Source of the DNA: DAOTXS01 sp034433515
Lineage (GTDB): Bacteria > Chloroflexota > Anaerolineae > UBA4142
Reading direction: 5' to 3'
Assembly: GCA_034433515.1 (NCBI GenBank)
Contig: DAOUAL010000055.1
Coordinates: forward strand, 23,579 to 87,578
DNA length: 64,000 nucleotides
Position 1 is the stretch's first letter, and each line of letters begins with the position of its first letter. A model generated the notes under the pieces. That model saw only the letters and a program-made list of their open reading frames with translations. It made no database searches and was not told the DNA's origin. Below are positions 15,676 through 24,590 of the stretch, one piece after another. The position numbers and the translations under genes are program-made.

Positions 15676-17532
15676 ATGACGTCTAATAATCAACAATGGT
15701 TGCGCAATGGGTTGATCTATTTGTTGATCGTGGTGGCAGTGGTCGCGCTGTTCTTTCAGTTCTTCCAACAGCCCAAACAACCCAACACCGTTCCCATCAG
15801 TAAAATTGCTCAAAGCGTTCAAGCCGGGCAAATCAAAAAAATAGTGTCGAGTGGTCAAAGCATTACCGCATTTTACAAAGAAGGTGCTTTGCAAGAAACC
15901 GCCATCAAAGCCAGTCGCGATACCAGCGTCGAAGAAACGCTCAAAAATCTAGGTGTGGCAACAGACAAAATTGCCGCCGTGGACATTGTGTACGATAATC
16001 CAACGCAATGGGGTGATGTGATTGGCTTGTTGAGCGCGTTCTTGCCGCTCATCTTTGTGGGCGCGTTGTTTTTCTTCTTGATGCGCCAAGCCCAAAGTGG
16101 CAACAATCAAGCGATGGCATTTGGCAAGTCGCGCGCGCGCGTCTTTTCCGGTGACAAGCCCACCGTAACGTTTGCCGATGTGGCGGGCGTGGATGAAGCC
16201 AAAGCCGAACTCCAAGAAGTGGTCGAGTTTCTCAAAGAGCCAGAAAAATTTACCTCGCTCGGCGCGCGGATTCCCAAAGGGGTGTTGCTCGTGGGACCGC
16301 CGGGCACCGGCAAGACCTTGCTGGCACGCGCTGTCGCCGGCGAAGCGAATGTCCCGTTCTTTTCGATCAGCGGCTCGGAATTCGTCGAAATGTTCGTCGG
16401 TGTGGGCGCCTCGCGCGTGCGCGATCTGTTCGATCAAGCCAAGCGCAATTCACCGTGCATCGTCTTTGTAGATGAAATTGATGCGGTCGGTCGGCATCGC
16501 GGTGCCGGGCTAGGCGGCTCGCACGATGAACGCGAGCAAACGCTCAACCAAATCTTGGTCGAGATGGACGGGTTCGATACAGACACGAACGTGATCATCG
16601 TCGCGGCAACCAATCGCCCGGACATTCTTGATCCGGCCTTGTTGCGCCCGGGCCGCTTTGATCGGCGCGTCGTGTTGGATCGGCCCGATATGAACGGCCG
16701 CAAGCAGATTCTCCAAGTGCACATCAAAGGCAAGCCGATGGCGGAGGATGTGAATCTTGACCTCATCGCCAAGCAGACGCCGGGCTTTTCTGGCGCAGAC
16801 ATTGAAAACTTGGTGAATGAAGCGGCGATCCTTGCCGCGCGGCGCAACAAAAAAGCGATTGGCACCGCCGAACTGCAAGAGTCTATCGAAAAAGTGATTG
16901 CGGGACCGGAACGCAAGAGTCGGTTGATCAGCGAAGAAGAAAAACGAATCGTCGCGTATCACGAAGCCGGGCACGCGCTCACGATGCGGATGTTGCCCAA
17001 CTGCGATCCCGTCCACAAAGTTTCGATCATCTCGCGTGGGATGATGGGGGGCTATACGCTGGCATTGCCGGAGGATGATCGGTATCTGGGTCGCCGTGCC
17101 AAGTTTATGGACGATTTGTCCGGTTTGCTGGGCGGCCGCGTGGCAGAAGAAATCGTCTTTGGCGATGTGACCACTGGTGCCTCAAACGATTTGGAGCGCG
17201 TGACGGAACTGGCACGCGCCATGGTGACCCGCTATGGCATGAGCGAAAAGTTGGGACCCCGTACCTTCGGTAATCGAGAAGAGTTGGTGTTCCTGGGCCG
17301 GGAAATTTCCGAGCAACGGAATTACAGCGAAAAGGTCGCGCAAGAAATTGACGAAGAAGTCAGACGCATCATCAATCTGGCGTACAACAAAACGCGCGAA
17401 ATTTTGACCACGTACCGCGATAAACTCGATGCACTGGCTAATCGGTTGATTCACGAAGAAACGATCGAGGGGTCCGAGTTTGAAGCGATGTTCAAAGACT
17501 TGCCCAAGGTGGCGGCAACGCCAGCGGCGTAA
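15676..17532 (+). CDS. ftsH: ATP-dependent zinc metalloprotease FtsH
   Basis: FtsH is the membrane-bound hexameric AAA+ protease that removes damaged membrane proteins and regulators. The 618-residue protein has two membrane helices (about 10-30 and 115-138) around an external domain. Next come the AAA module with Walker A GPPGTGKTLLARAVAGEA, Walker B IVFVDEIDAVGRHRG, the second region of homology (ATNRPDILDPALLRPGRFDR) and the zinc site HEAGHALT near residue 430. Length and order are normal. It stands alone, divergent from the kinase gene, with a hairpin terminator behind it. Confidence 0.97.
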   Translation: MTSNNQQWLRNGLIYLLIVVAVVALFFQFFQQPKQPNTVPISKIAQSVQAGQIKKIVSSGQSITAFYKEGALQETAIKASRDTSVEETLKNLGVATDKIAAVDIVYDNPTQWGDVIGLLSAFLPLIFVGALFFFLMRQAQSGNNQAMAFGKSRARVFSGDKPTVTFADVAGVDEAKAELQEVVEFLKEPEKFTSLGARIPKGVLLVGPPGTGKTLLARAVAGEANVPFFSISGSEFVEMFVGVGASRVRDLFDQAKRNSPCIVFVDEIDAVGRHRGAGLGGSHDEREQTLNQILVEMDGFDTDTNVIIVAATNRPDILDPALLRPGRFDRRVVLDRPDMNGRKQILQVHIKGKPMAEDVNLDLIAKQTPGFSGADIENLVNEAAILAARRNKKAIGTAELQESIEKVIAGPERKSRLISEEEKRIVAYHEAGHALTMRMLPNCDPVHKVSIISRGMMGGYTLALPEDDRYLGRRAKFMDDLSGLLGGRVAEEIVFGDVTTGASNDLERVTELARAMVTRYGMSEKLGPRTFGNREELVFLGREISEQRNYSEKVAQEIDEEVRRIINLAYNKTREILTTYRDKLDALANRLIHEETIEGSEFEAMFKDLPKVAATPAA

Positions 17533-17584
17533 CCCATCAAGCAATCGCGTCAAAGGTGACGATAGTCGAAACTGGTGGTGCCCG

Positions 17585-17619
17585 AAACGGCTGGGTGACT
17601 CGCGTCGCCAAGCCGTTTT
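17585..17619 (+). terminator. Hairpin terminator-like element after ftsH
   Basis: AAACGGCTGGGTGAC pairs with GTCGCCAAGCCGTTTT across a TCGC loop with one mismatch and one wobble. It lies 52 bp after the ftsH stop and has a short U-run. Confidence 0.5.
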
Positions 17620-17688
17620 GCGTTCCTGCGGCAGACTGGTGCCGACGTCTCGACGCTCCAGCGGTTGAATGAAAATGGACCAAGCGTA

Positions 17689-17702
17689 GGACAAATTTGT
17701 CC
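17689..17702. promoter_or_regulatory. Perfect 14-bp palindrome upstream of thioesterase (possible operator)
   Basis: GGACAAATTTGTCC is perfectly symmetric and ends 9 bp before the ribosome site of the thioesterase gene. The position fits a repressor site; no cognate regulator is adjacent. Confidence 0.35.
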
Positions 17703-17723
17703 GACCTTTTCGGAGGAGGGCTT

Positions 17724-18119
17724 ATGGAGGAAATTGCCCCGGGTCTAAGTGCCGAAGTCAGCGAATTTGTCACCGAACAACTCACGGCTGCCTCGGTCAA
17801 GAGCGGGTTGGTCTCGGCGTACGCGACCCCGGCTATGATCGCGTTGCTTGAAAACGCCAGCGTGATGGCGATTCAAAAATATTTGCCCAAAGGGCAAACG
17901 TCGGTGGGCGCCGAGATTCACCTGCAACACATCGCGCCGACGCCGGTCGGTGTGCGGGTGCGCGCGCGCGCCGAAGTGATGGCGGTGGATGGCAGACGCA
18001 TCACGTTCAAGGTCGAGGCGTGGGATCACAAGGAAAAGATTGGCGAAGGGACACACGTGCGCGTGATTGTGGATGCGGCACGGTTCAAAAACCAAGTGGA
18101 TCAAAAAATGAAATTCTAA
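17724..18119 (+). CDS. Hot-dog thioesterase, FlK-like family
   Basis: The 131-residue protein matches the fluoroacetyl-CoA-thioesterase-like branch of the hot-dog fold. It has YATPAMIALLENASVMAIQ (active-site helix region with conserved Thr and Glu), the strand motif GQTSVGAEIHLQHIAPTPVG with its conserved His, and VRARAEV...VDGRRITFKVEAWD. It is expected to hydrolyse an acyl-CoA; most relatives have no known fluoroacetate role. The ATG at 17724 follows a strong GGAGGAGGG; an upstream in-frame start at 17697 lies in the palindrome region and is less likely. Confidence 0.85.
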   Translation: MEEIAPGLSAEVSEFVTEQLTAASVKSGLVSAYATPAMIALLENASVMAIQKYLPKGQTSVGAEIHLQHIAPTPVGVRVRARAEVMAVDGRRITFKVEAWDHKEKIGEGTHVRVIVDAARFKNQVDQKMKF

Positions 18120-18148
18120 CGAGTTTGACAACGATCAACGGAGGCAGG

Positions 18149-19603
18149 ATGAAAGATCTTACATCACGAGCACTCAACATGGCGCAGGTGCGCGGCGCAA
18201 CGTACGCTGATATTCGTATCGTGAATCGGTTGACGCAACGCATCGCGGTCAAGAACGGCAAAGTGGAAGCACTCCAGCAAGATGAGACACAAGGATTTGG
18301 CGTGCGAGTCATCGTGAATGGCGCGTGGGGATTTGCCGCCAGTTCGCGCTTGGAAGCCAAAGAAGTCGAACGCGTGGTTGCGCAAGCCATCGCCATTGCC
18401 AAAGCCAGCGCGCTGACCAACATCCGCGATGTGGACCTGGGCGAGCCAATCACCTCACAAGGCGTGTACGAGACACCGGTCAAACTCGATCCCTTTATCG
18501 TCTCGCTAGACGACAAGGTTGGCTTGTTGCTCAAAGCGGATGAAGAGATGCGCCGCGTCAAGGGGGTCAAGGTTACGCGCGGCGAAATGGCATTCGTGCG
18601 CGAGAGCAAGGAATTTGCTTCGACGGAGGATGCGGCGATCCGGCAAGAAATCATCGAAAGTGGTTGCGGCATTTCGGCGATTGCCACCGACTTGGCCACC
18701 GGCGAAGTCCAAGTGCGTTCGTATCCCAACGCTGGCGGGCGCCACCACGTTACGCGTGGGTACGAATTTATTCGCGAACAAAATTTGGTGGAGAATGCGC
18801 GCCGTGTGGCGGAAGAAGCGGTCGCCCTCTTGTCCGCCGATCCATGTCCCAGTTACGACGCGATGACAATCATCCTCGATGGTTCGCAACTCGCGCTCCA
18901 AGTCCACGAATCGTGCGGACATCCGATTGAATTGGATCGCGTGCTGGGAACGGAAGCCGCGTTTGCCGGGACATCGTTCCTTACGCCGGACAAGTTGAAC
19001 AGTTTCCGGTACGGTTCCGAGTTCGTCAACATCACTGCCGATGCGACGATTCCCGGTGGCTTGGGCACGTTTGGCTGGGACGATGAAGGCGTGCCAGCGC
19101 AAAAGACAGACATTGTCAAAGCCGGGTTGTTCGTGGGCTATCTCACCAGCCGCGAAACCGCGCGCCAACTGGGGCTCGGTCAATCAAATGGAACGATGCG
19201 CGCGGATGGTTGGAATCGAATGCCGATTATTCGGATGACCAACGTGAACTTGATGCCCGGCGCGTGGGAGTTGGACGATCTCATTGCCGATACGGACGAT
19301 GGAATTTGGATGGAGACGAATCGGTCGTGGAGCATTGACGACAAGCGGCTCAATTTTCAATTTGGCACTGAGATGGCGTGGGAAATCAAAGGCGGCAAGA
19401 AAACGCGGATGCTCAAGAACGCGACGTACACCGGCATCACGCCGCAATTTTGGGGTTCGTGCGATGCGGTGTGCAATGAGAAATATTGGGTCGTGTGGGG
19501 AACACCGAACTGCGGCAAAGGTCAGCCGCCGCAAATTGCGCACACCGGGCACGGGGCGGCGCCGGCACGCTTTCGCAACGTACGGGTCGGTGTCGTCAAG
19601 TAA
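18149..19603 (+). CDS. tldD: TldD-family metalloprotease subunit
   Basis: This 484-residue protein is the catalytic TldD-type subunit. The HESCGHPIELDR motif near residue 255 is the HExxxH zinc site of the TldD/TldE family. With its TldE/PmbA partner it forms a cylinder-shaped protease that degrades unfolded peptides and matures some peptide natural products. The ATG at 18149 follows GGAGG; it lies 29 bp after the thioesterase gene. The length is typical, and the family partner follows directly. Confidence 0.92.
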   Translation: MKDLTSRALNMAQVRGATYADIRIVNRLTQRIAVKNGKVEALQQDETQGFGVRVIVNGAWGFAASSRLEAKEVERVVAQAIAIAKASALTNIRDVDLGEPITSQGVYETPVKLDPFIVSLDDKVGLLLKADEEMRRVKGVKVTRGEMAFVRESKEFASTEDAAIRQEIIESGCGISAIATDLATGEVQVRSYPNAGGRHHVTRGYEFIREQNLVENARRVAEEAVALLSADPCPSYDAMTIILDGSQLALQVHESCGHPIELDRVLGTEAAFAGTSFLTPDKLNSFRYGSEFVNITADATIPGGLGTFGWDDEGVPAQKTDIVKAGLFVGYLTSRETARQLGLGQSNGTMRADGWNRMPIIRMTNVNLMPGAWELDDLIADTDDGIWMETNRSWSIDDKRLNFQFGTEMAWEIKGGKKTRMLKNATYTGITPQFWGSCDAVCNEKYWVVWGTPNCGKGQPPQIAHTGHGAAPARFRNVRVGVVK

Positions 19604-19614
19604 ATCGTGACAGC

Positions 19615-19642
19615 GTAAACCTGTAACCTTGAACCTGAAACG
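19615..19642. repeat. Heptamer-period tract between tldD and tldE
   Basis: Four consecutive 7-mers (GTAAACC, TGTAACC, TTGAACC, TGAAACG) fill most of the 48-bp spacer. The tract shares TGAACC/TGAAAC words with those before metG and efp. Confidence 0.5.
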
Positions 19643-19651
19643 GAGTCTCCG

Positions 19652-20992
19652 ATGCTTGGGCCAAACAAACTCAGCGAAATTGCCAATCAAATCTTTACCT
19701 TTTCCAAAGCCGATCAAACCGAAGTTATTCTGACCACGACCGATTCGGCGTTGACCCGCTTTGCCAACAATCATATTCATCAAAACGTCGCCGAATCGAA
19801 CGTGCAGGTCCGTATCCGCGTGGTGTACGGCCAGCGCGTTGGGGTTGCTTCCAGCAACGATCTCACGCCCGAATCGCTCAAACGCACGGTAGAAACGGCG
19901 CGCGCGATTGCGCAACGTCAACGCGAAGATCCGGAATTTCAATCCTTGCCCACGCCGCAACCGATCCAACACGTCGAAGCGTATGTGGATGCCACCGCCA
20001 ACTATACACCGGAACAGCGTGCCCAAGTGGTGAACGTGTTGTGCAAAAAAGCCAAAGAGAAGGGTGTGGTCGCGGCAGGGGCGTTCACCACCACCGCGTT
20101 TGAAATTGCGGTTGCCAATTCATTGGGCGTGTTTGCGTATCATCCCGCCACGTATGCGGATATCAATACGGTGATGATGACCGATACCAGTTCGGGCTAT
20201 GCCTCATTCACACATCAAGATGCGCGCCAAGTGAATGCCGAAGCATTGGCAAATCAAGCGGTGGCCAAGGCATTGCGCGGACGTCATCCAACAACACTTG
20301 AGCCGGGCGAGTACACCGTGTTGCTGGAAGAAGCCGCCGTAACCGATATGCTCGATTTCTTGAACTATGTGGCTTTTTCTGCGCTTGCTGTGCAAGAGGA
20401 TCGCTCGTTTATGAAAGGCAAGATCGGGCAAAAAGTGATGGACGAGCGCGTAACGATTTTTGATGATGGACTGGCGTCGGATATGATTGCCTTGCCATTC
20501 GATTACGAAGGCGTCCCGCGCCAACGCGTAACCTTCATCGAAAACGGGATCGCGCGCGGTGTGGTGTACGACACGGCAACGGCACAACGCGATGGCGTGG
20601 CATCTACCGGGCACTCGCTTCCCGCGCCGAATACAATGGGACCCTTTGCGCTGCATATGGCGATGGTGCCGGGCGATCAATCCAAAGATGAAATGCTTCG
20701 ATCTATCGAACGGGGCGTCTTGGTAACACGCTTTTGGTACACGCGGGTGGTCCATCCGATGAGGGTGCTCATCACCGGGATGACGCGCGATGGGACGTTC
20801 TTGATCGAAAAGGGCGAGATCACACAGCCGGTCAAGAACCTTCGCTTCACAACGAGTTATCTCGATGCGTTGAACCACGTGCGCGCGATTGGCAACACCA
20901 CGCAACTGTTCTTCGATGATTGGTCGCATGCTTCGCGACGGGTGCCGGCAATGGTAGTGGATGGATTGCGATTCACCGGCTCAACGCAATAA
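19652..20992 (+). CDS. pmbA: TldE/PmbA-family protein
   Basis: The 446-residue protein is the non-catalytic TldE/PmbA homologue. It shows the N-terminal LTRFANNHIHQNVAESNVQV pattern common to the family and the C-terminal MRVLITGMTRDGTFLIEKGE and RFTTSYLDALNHV signature. It lacks HExxxH, as expected, and has LLEEAAVTDMLDFLNY at the equivalent place. It probably assembles with the upstream TldD. The order tldD-tldE with a short spacer is usual, and a strong terminator follows. Confidence 0.92.
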   Translation: MLGPNKLSEIANQIFTFSKADQTEVILTTTDSALTRFANNHIHQNVAESNVQVRIRVVYGQRVGVASSNDLTPESLKRTVETARAIAQRQREDPEFQSLPTPQPIQHVEAYVDATANYTPEQRAQVVNVLCKKAKEKGVVAAGAFTTTAFEIAVANSLGVFAYHPATYADINTVMMTDTSSGYASFTHQDARQVNAEALANQAVAKALRGRHPTTLEPGEYTVLLEEAAVTDMLDFLNYVAFSALAVQEDRSFMKGKIGQKVMDERVTIFDDGLASDMIALPFDYEGVPRQRVTFIENGIARGVVYDTATAQRDGVASTGHSLPAPNTMGPFALHMAMVPGDQSKDEMLRSIERGVLVTRFWYTRVVHPMRVLITGMTRDGTFLIEKGEITQPVKNLRFTTSYLDALNHVRAIGNTTQLFFDDWSHASRRVPAMVVDGLRFTGSTQ

Positions 20993-20996
20993 AATG

Positions 20997-21027
20997 AAAC
21001 CCCGCTTTCATTCGAAAGCGGGGTTTT
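20997..21027. terminator. Bidirectional intrinsic terminator
   Basis: AAACCCCGCTTTC and GAAAGCGGGGTTTT form a 13-bp stem with a 4-nt loop. There are T-runs on both strands, so it serves both the tldE transcript and the convergent minus-strand gene that ends at 21032. Confidence 0.88.
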
Positions 21028-21031
21028 GTGT

Positions 21032-22003
21032 TTAACTGCCGGGCATTGGCTTGGCATCTGTCGGTGGGGTTACTTTGATGGCGGGATTGTTAAAATCCCA
21101 CATACGCCCATTGAGCTTGAAAGAACCTTTCTCGGTCGGTGTCTTGGCATTGTGTCCCTGAAAATCAAGGAGGAATTTGTGCACATAGCCATCGGCACAA
21201 AGCCAGACGCGTGTCTCGGACTTGTCCACCACACCAATATCCCCCGTGTCTTTACCGGCACCAAACGCGCCCAGCATCGAAGCGTTAAAGCCACGGATTG
21301 TGCCAGACCAAATATCACATTGCTGACCATCCACCACTTCGGTGCCAACTTTTTTGAAACTCGCCGCATCGTCCAGATAATCTTTGAACGTATCGGGCTT
21401 GGCAAAATCTTCCAACCCCCTCGCGGTTGTATTAGTGCTGGTGACGTACCAGACTTTGGGATCGGTCAAGCCGAACATTTTGATCCCCCTCATATAGGTC
21501 TTGCCGCCCGCCGTGATAATCTCGACCGTTGTGTTTGGGTCGCCGGCCAAGATTGCCAAAAAACCGCCTTTGGAACTAAAGTGAGTATTGGTGCCATCCA
21601 CTTCGCCCGTGAAATCAAACACGGTTTCTTCGGTAAACTTGCCGTTGGTGGTCGCACCGATCAACATTGAAAATTGCATGCGATACTTGGAGGCACCTTT
21701 GACTTTGCTCAGCGCGCTAGTAAAAGGATTGGTGCCAGACGAGGCAGATGAGGACGCAAGGGAAGATGTCGCCGAAGACGATACTGCTTTGGTTGGAGCC
21801 GCCGGTGTGAACTTGACGGCTGGGGTTGGTACCACCGGCATTGCAGCGGGAATTTCCAAATCTTCCTGGACGCCGGTCAGCGCGCTGATTTGTTTTTGTA
21901 TCTCAGTGCCAGCTACGGCAAATACAATTGCCGATGCGACACAACAAATCAACAACAATCCTACACATCCACCAACGATCCAGAGCAAATTTTTATTGTT
22001 CAT
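21032..22003 (-). CDS. Membrane-anchored exported protein, possibly LolA/LppX-like
   Basis: The 323-residue product has a short basic start and a single hydrophobic helix (about residues 6-32). A low-complexity Ala/Ser/Pro/Thr linker (to about 90) leads to a beta-rich domain containing YRMQFSMLIG, GGKTYMRG and VWLCADGYVHKFLLDF. This pattern resembles the half-barrel LolA/LppX-type lipid-carrier folds, but I cannot confirm it by motif. The ATG at 22003 is chosen because AAGGAGG stands 6 bp before it; an ATG 18 bp upstream lacks such a site. The gene is monocistronic, with the terminator at 20997-21027. Confidence 0.65.
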   Translation of the reverse strand: MNNKNLLWIVGGCVGLLLICCVASAIVFAVAGTEIQKQISALTGVQEDLEIPAAMPVVPTPAVKFTPAAPTKAVSSSATSSLASSSASSGTNPFTSALSKVKGASKYRMQFSMLIGATTNGKFTEETVFDFTGEVDGTNTHFSSKGGFLAILAGDPNTTVEIITAGGKTYMRGIKMFGLTDPKVWYVTSTNTTARGLEDFAKPDTFKDYLDDAASFKKVGTEVVDGQQCDIWSGTIRGFNASMLGAFGAGKDTGDIGVVDKSETRVWLCADGYVHKFLLDFQGHNAKTPTEKGSFKLNGRMWDFNNPAIKVTPPTDAKPMPGS

Positions 22004-22143
22004 TGGGTTCCTCCTTGACACCTATTTTAGTTTAAACTCACGATTTGTGCAAGGGGGGATTGGGGGGATGCCTCTGGTCTTGTTAGAGAGCAGAACGGGG
22101 AAATGGGCAGAAGGGGTTGAAAAGTGAATTACACCCGTCTTAT

Positions 22144-22171
22144 TTGACTAGATGCGGGAATGTGCTAGAAT
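22144..22171 (+). promoter_or_regulatory. Promoter of glycan cluster
   Basis: TTGACT and TAGAAT are 16 bp apart. The -10 box ends 7 nt before the GTG at 22179, so the transcript would be leaderless and the ATG at 22152 would lie inside the promoter. Confidence 0.65.
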
Positions 22172-22178
22172 CGCAAGC

Positions 22179-23117
22179 GTGAGTGATCTGGGCATTGTGA
22201 TTGTCAACTGGAACACCCGGGACCGCTTGCGGGATTGTCTGCGATCCTTGGACGCCAGTCGCGGGGTGTCATGCCTCACCTATGTGATTGATAACGCTTC
22301 AACCGATGGCAGTGCGGAAATGGTGCAACGCGAATTTCCGCACGTGCGCTTGATCGCCAGCCCAGTGAACGGCGGTTATTCCTACGCCAATAATCTGGGC
22401 TTGCGTCAGATTCTTGCGCTTGCCCCCCCACCCCCGTTTGTTTTGCTGCTCAATCCGGACACGGTCGTACCGCCAGACGCCCTCGCGCAAATGATTGAGT
22501 TTTTTCACGCCCATCCCGATGCCGGCGTGGCGGGTCCCAAGTTAGTGATGGAAAATGGCACCCTCGATCTGGCGTGCCGCCGCAGTTTCCCTAGCCCCGA
22601 ACTTTCGATTTATCACGTCCTTGGCTTGGACGAACGCTTCCCACAGAGTCGCCGCTTTGCGCGGTACAATCTCACTTATCTCGATGAAGAGACACTGACC
22701 GAGGTGGATTCGGTGGTGGGTGCGTTTATGATGATGCGGACGCTGGTCTTGCGCCAAGTCGGTTTGTTAGACGAAGCGTACTTTATGTACGGCGAGGACC
22801 TGGATTTATCGTTGCGCATCAAACGGCGAGGTTGGAAAATATATTATAATCCTGCCGTCCGCGTGTTGCACTATAAACGCCAAGCCAGCAAACAATCGGC
22901 GCGGGCGCAGTACGAATTTTGGCGGGCAGGATACCTTTTCTATAAAAAGCATTACGCCGCTAACACACCCTTGCCGTTGCATCTCCTCGTCATCGCTGGG
23001 TTGGCGCTCAAAGGCGGTTGGAAACTGGTGCGCGAAATGATGCAACCGTTGCCGGCTTCCCCCAATCAAGCCGAAATTTATCCCGTGCCCGGCTCCCTCT
23101 CATTTTCGCCCAAGTAA
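22179..23117 (+). CDS. Glycosyltransferase family 2 (WbbL/rhamnosyltransferase-like)
   Basis: The GT-A fold enzyme (312 residues from the GTG) has the nucleotide-sugar pocket IVIVNWNTRDRLRDCLRSLD, the metal-binding region LLNPDTVVPPDAL (DxD-like), and GAFMMMRTLVLRQVGLLDE followed by MYGEDLDLSLRIKRRGWKI, the ED/Q-type acceptor motif of WbbL-like enzymes. It probably adds a deoxyhexose such as rhamnose to a lipid-linked glycan. The GTG at 22179 is favoured because a good promoter covers the upstream ATG at 22152. It opens the glycan cluster. Confidence 0.88.
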   Translation: MSDLGIVIVNWNTRDRLRDCLRSLDASRGVSCLTYVIDNASTDGSAEMVQREFPHVRLIASPVNGGYSYANNLGLRQILALAPPPPFVLLLNPDTVVPPDALAQMIEFFHAHPDAGVAGPKLVMENGTLDLACRRSFPSPELSIYHVLGLDERFPQSRRFARYNLTYLDEETLTEVDSVVGAFMMMRTLVLRQVGLLDEAYFMYGEDLDLSLRIKRRGWKIYYNPAVRVLHYKRQASKQSARAQYEFWRAGYLFYKKHYAANTPLPLHLLVIAGLALKGGWKLVREMMQPLPASPNQAEIYPVPGSLSFSPK

Positions 23118-24583
23118 TGAGACCGGTGGTGAAGGAAGATGCGTTGTTCGACCGCGCCGGTGCAAAACCAAAAGTGGGGACAGGTGATCGGATGAAACGT
23201 CACGCTCAATGGATTTTCCCGCTCACCCTGCTAGGGGTGGACATTGTGATGACGTGCCTGGCGTTTGTGCTGGCGTACTGGATGCGTCCTCGCGAAGCCA
23301 CGCCCAATCAAGTCATTCCACCCTTGTCGTACTATATCGGAATGATGGTGCTGAGCGTTGTGGCGCTCGTCATTGTATTCTTTTTCCACAAACTCTATCA
23401 TCTGCGGCGCGGAATGTCGCGCCTGGACGAACTCTACGCGGTCTTTTCCGCCGTCTCGATCAGTGTGATCGTGGGCATGGCGCTCACCGCCTTTGTCTAT
23501 CGCACCGAAATTGATTATCCGCGCATTATGATTGTGTATTTTTGGGCGTGGTTACTTGTCCTGGTGGGGCTAGGACGATTCACGCATAGCACTCTGCGCG
23601 CATCGCTCTATCGGCGTGGGTGGGGCGAATCGCGGGTGTTGATTGTGGGGGCGGGCGACGCTGGCAATATGATTCTCGACAAGATTCGTTCATCGCCGCA
23701 ACTCGGTTATCGCCCGGTCGGTTTCTTGGACGATGCGCGCGCCGGGCAAACCGTGCTGGGGTTGCCGGTCCTCGGTAAGCTCGAACAGTTGGGCGAGGTG
23801 GTGGCAAGTCATCAAATTAACGAAGTCATCATCGCGCTTCCCGAAGCCACGCACGAAGAATTATTGTCGGTCATCTCACGGTGCGAAGATGGGCGCGTCA
23901 GCATCAAGGTTTTCCCAGACGTCTTTCAAATTATGGCGTCCGAAGTCAACATTGGCGATTTGAACGGCTTGCCCTTGTTGACGATGCGCGATGTGGCACT
24001 GCGCGGTTGGCGACTGACCGCCAAGCGTGTGGTGGATGTGGTCATTAGCGCGATTGTCTTGGTGTTCATCTCCCCCTTGTTGTTGCTCATCGCCCTTGCC
24101 ATCAAACTCGATTCTAAGGGACCGGTGCTGTTTACGCAAACACGGATGGGCTTGGATGCCAAGCCCTTTCCGATGTTCAAGTTTCGTTCGATGATTCCGG
24201 AAGCCGAGCAGATTGCCCGGTGGACGGTGCGCGACGATCCACGCCGCACGCGGGTGGGCGCGTTTCTGCGCAAGTATTCGCTCGATGAATTGCCCCAGTT
24301 TATCAACGTGTTTTTAGGGCATATGAGTCTGGTGGGACCGCGCCCAGAGCAACCTATCTTTGTCGAGCAATTCCGGCAAATGGTGCCCCGCTATATGGAA
24401 CGCCACCGCGAAAAAGCCGGCATTGCCGGCTGGGCGCAAGTGAACGGCTTGCGCGGCGATACTTCGATTTGGGAACGCACCAAGTACGATTTGTATTACA
24501 TCGAACATTGGTCGTTGTGGTTCGATTTCAAAATCATGATCCTTACCCTCTTGCGGTTCTTCCGCGATCCGAGCGCGATCTAA
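23117..24583 (+). CDS. Polyprenyl glycosylphosphotransferase (WbaP/WcaJ-like)
   Basis: The 488-residue protein starts surface glycan assembly by moving a sugar-1-phosphate onto undecaprenyl phosphate. There are about four N-terminal membrane helices and a Rossmann-like CoA-binding fold (VLIVGAGDAGNMILDKI, near residue 175). A fifth membrane segment (VVISAIVLVFISPLLLLIAL) follows, then the bacterial sugar transferase domain with KFRSM, RDDPRRTRVGAFLRKYSLDE and LVGPRPEQP. Its ATG overlaps the previous TAA. An internal ATG at 23192 just before the first helix is an alternative start. Confidence 0.9.
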   Translation: MRPVVKEDALFDRAGAKPKVGTGDRMKRHAQWIFPLTLLGVDIVMTCLAFVLAYWMRPREATPNQVIPPLSYYIGMMVLSVVALVIVFFFHKLYHLRRGMSRLDELYAVFSAVSISVIVGMALTAFVYRTEIDYPRIMIVYFWAWLLVLVGLGRFTHSTLRASLYRRGWGESRVLIVGAGDAGNMILDKIRSSPQLGYRPVGFLDDARAGQTVLGLPVLGKLEQLGEVVASHQINEVIIALPEATHEELLSVISRCEDGRVSIKVFPDVFQIMASEVNIGDLNGLPLLTMRDVALRGWRLTAKRVVDVVISAIVLVFISPLLLLIALAIKLDSKGPVLFTQTRMGLDAKPFPMFKFRSMIPEAEQIARWTVRDDPRRTRVGAFLRKYSLDELPQFINVFLGHMSLVGPRPEQPIFVEQFRQMVPRYMERHREKAGIAGWAQVNGLRGDTSIWERTKYDLYYIEHWSLWFDFKIMILTLLRFFRDPSAI

Positions 24584-24590
24584 CTTCTCC

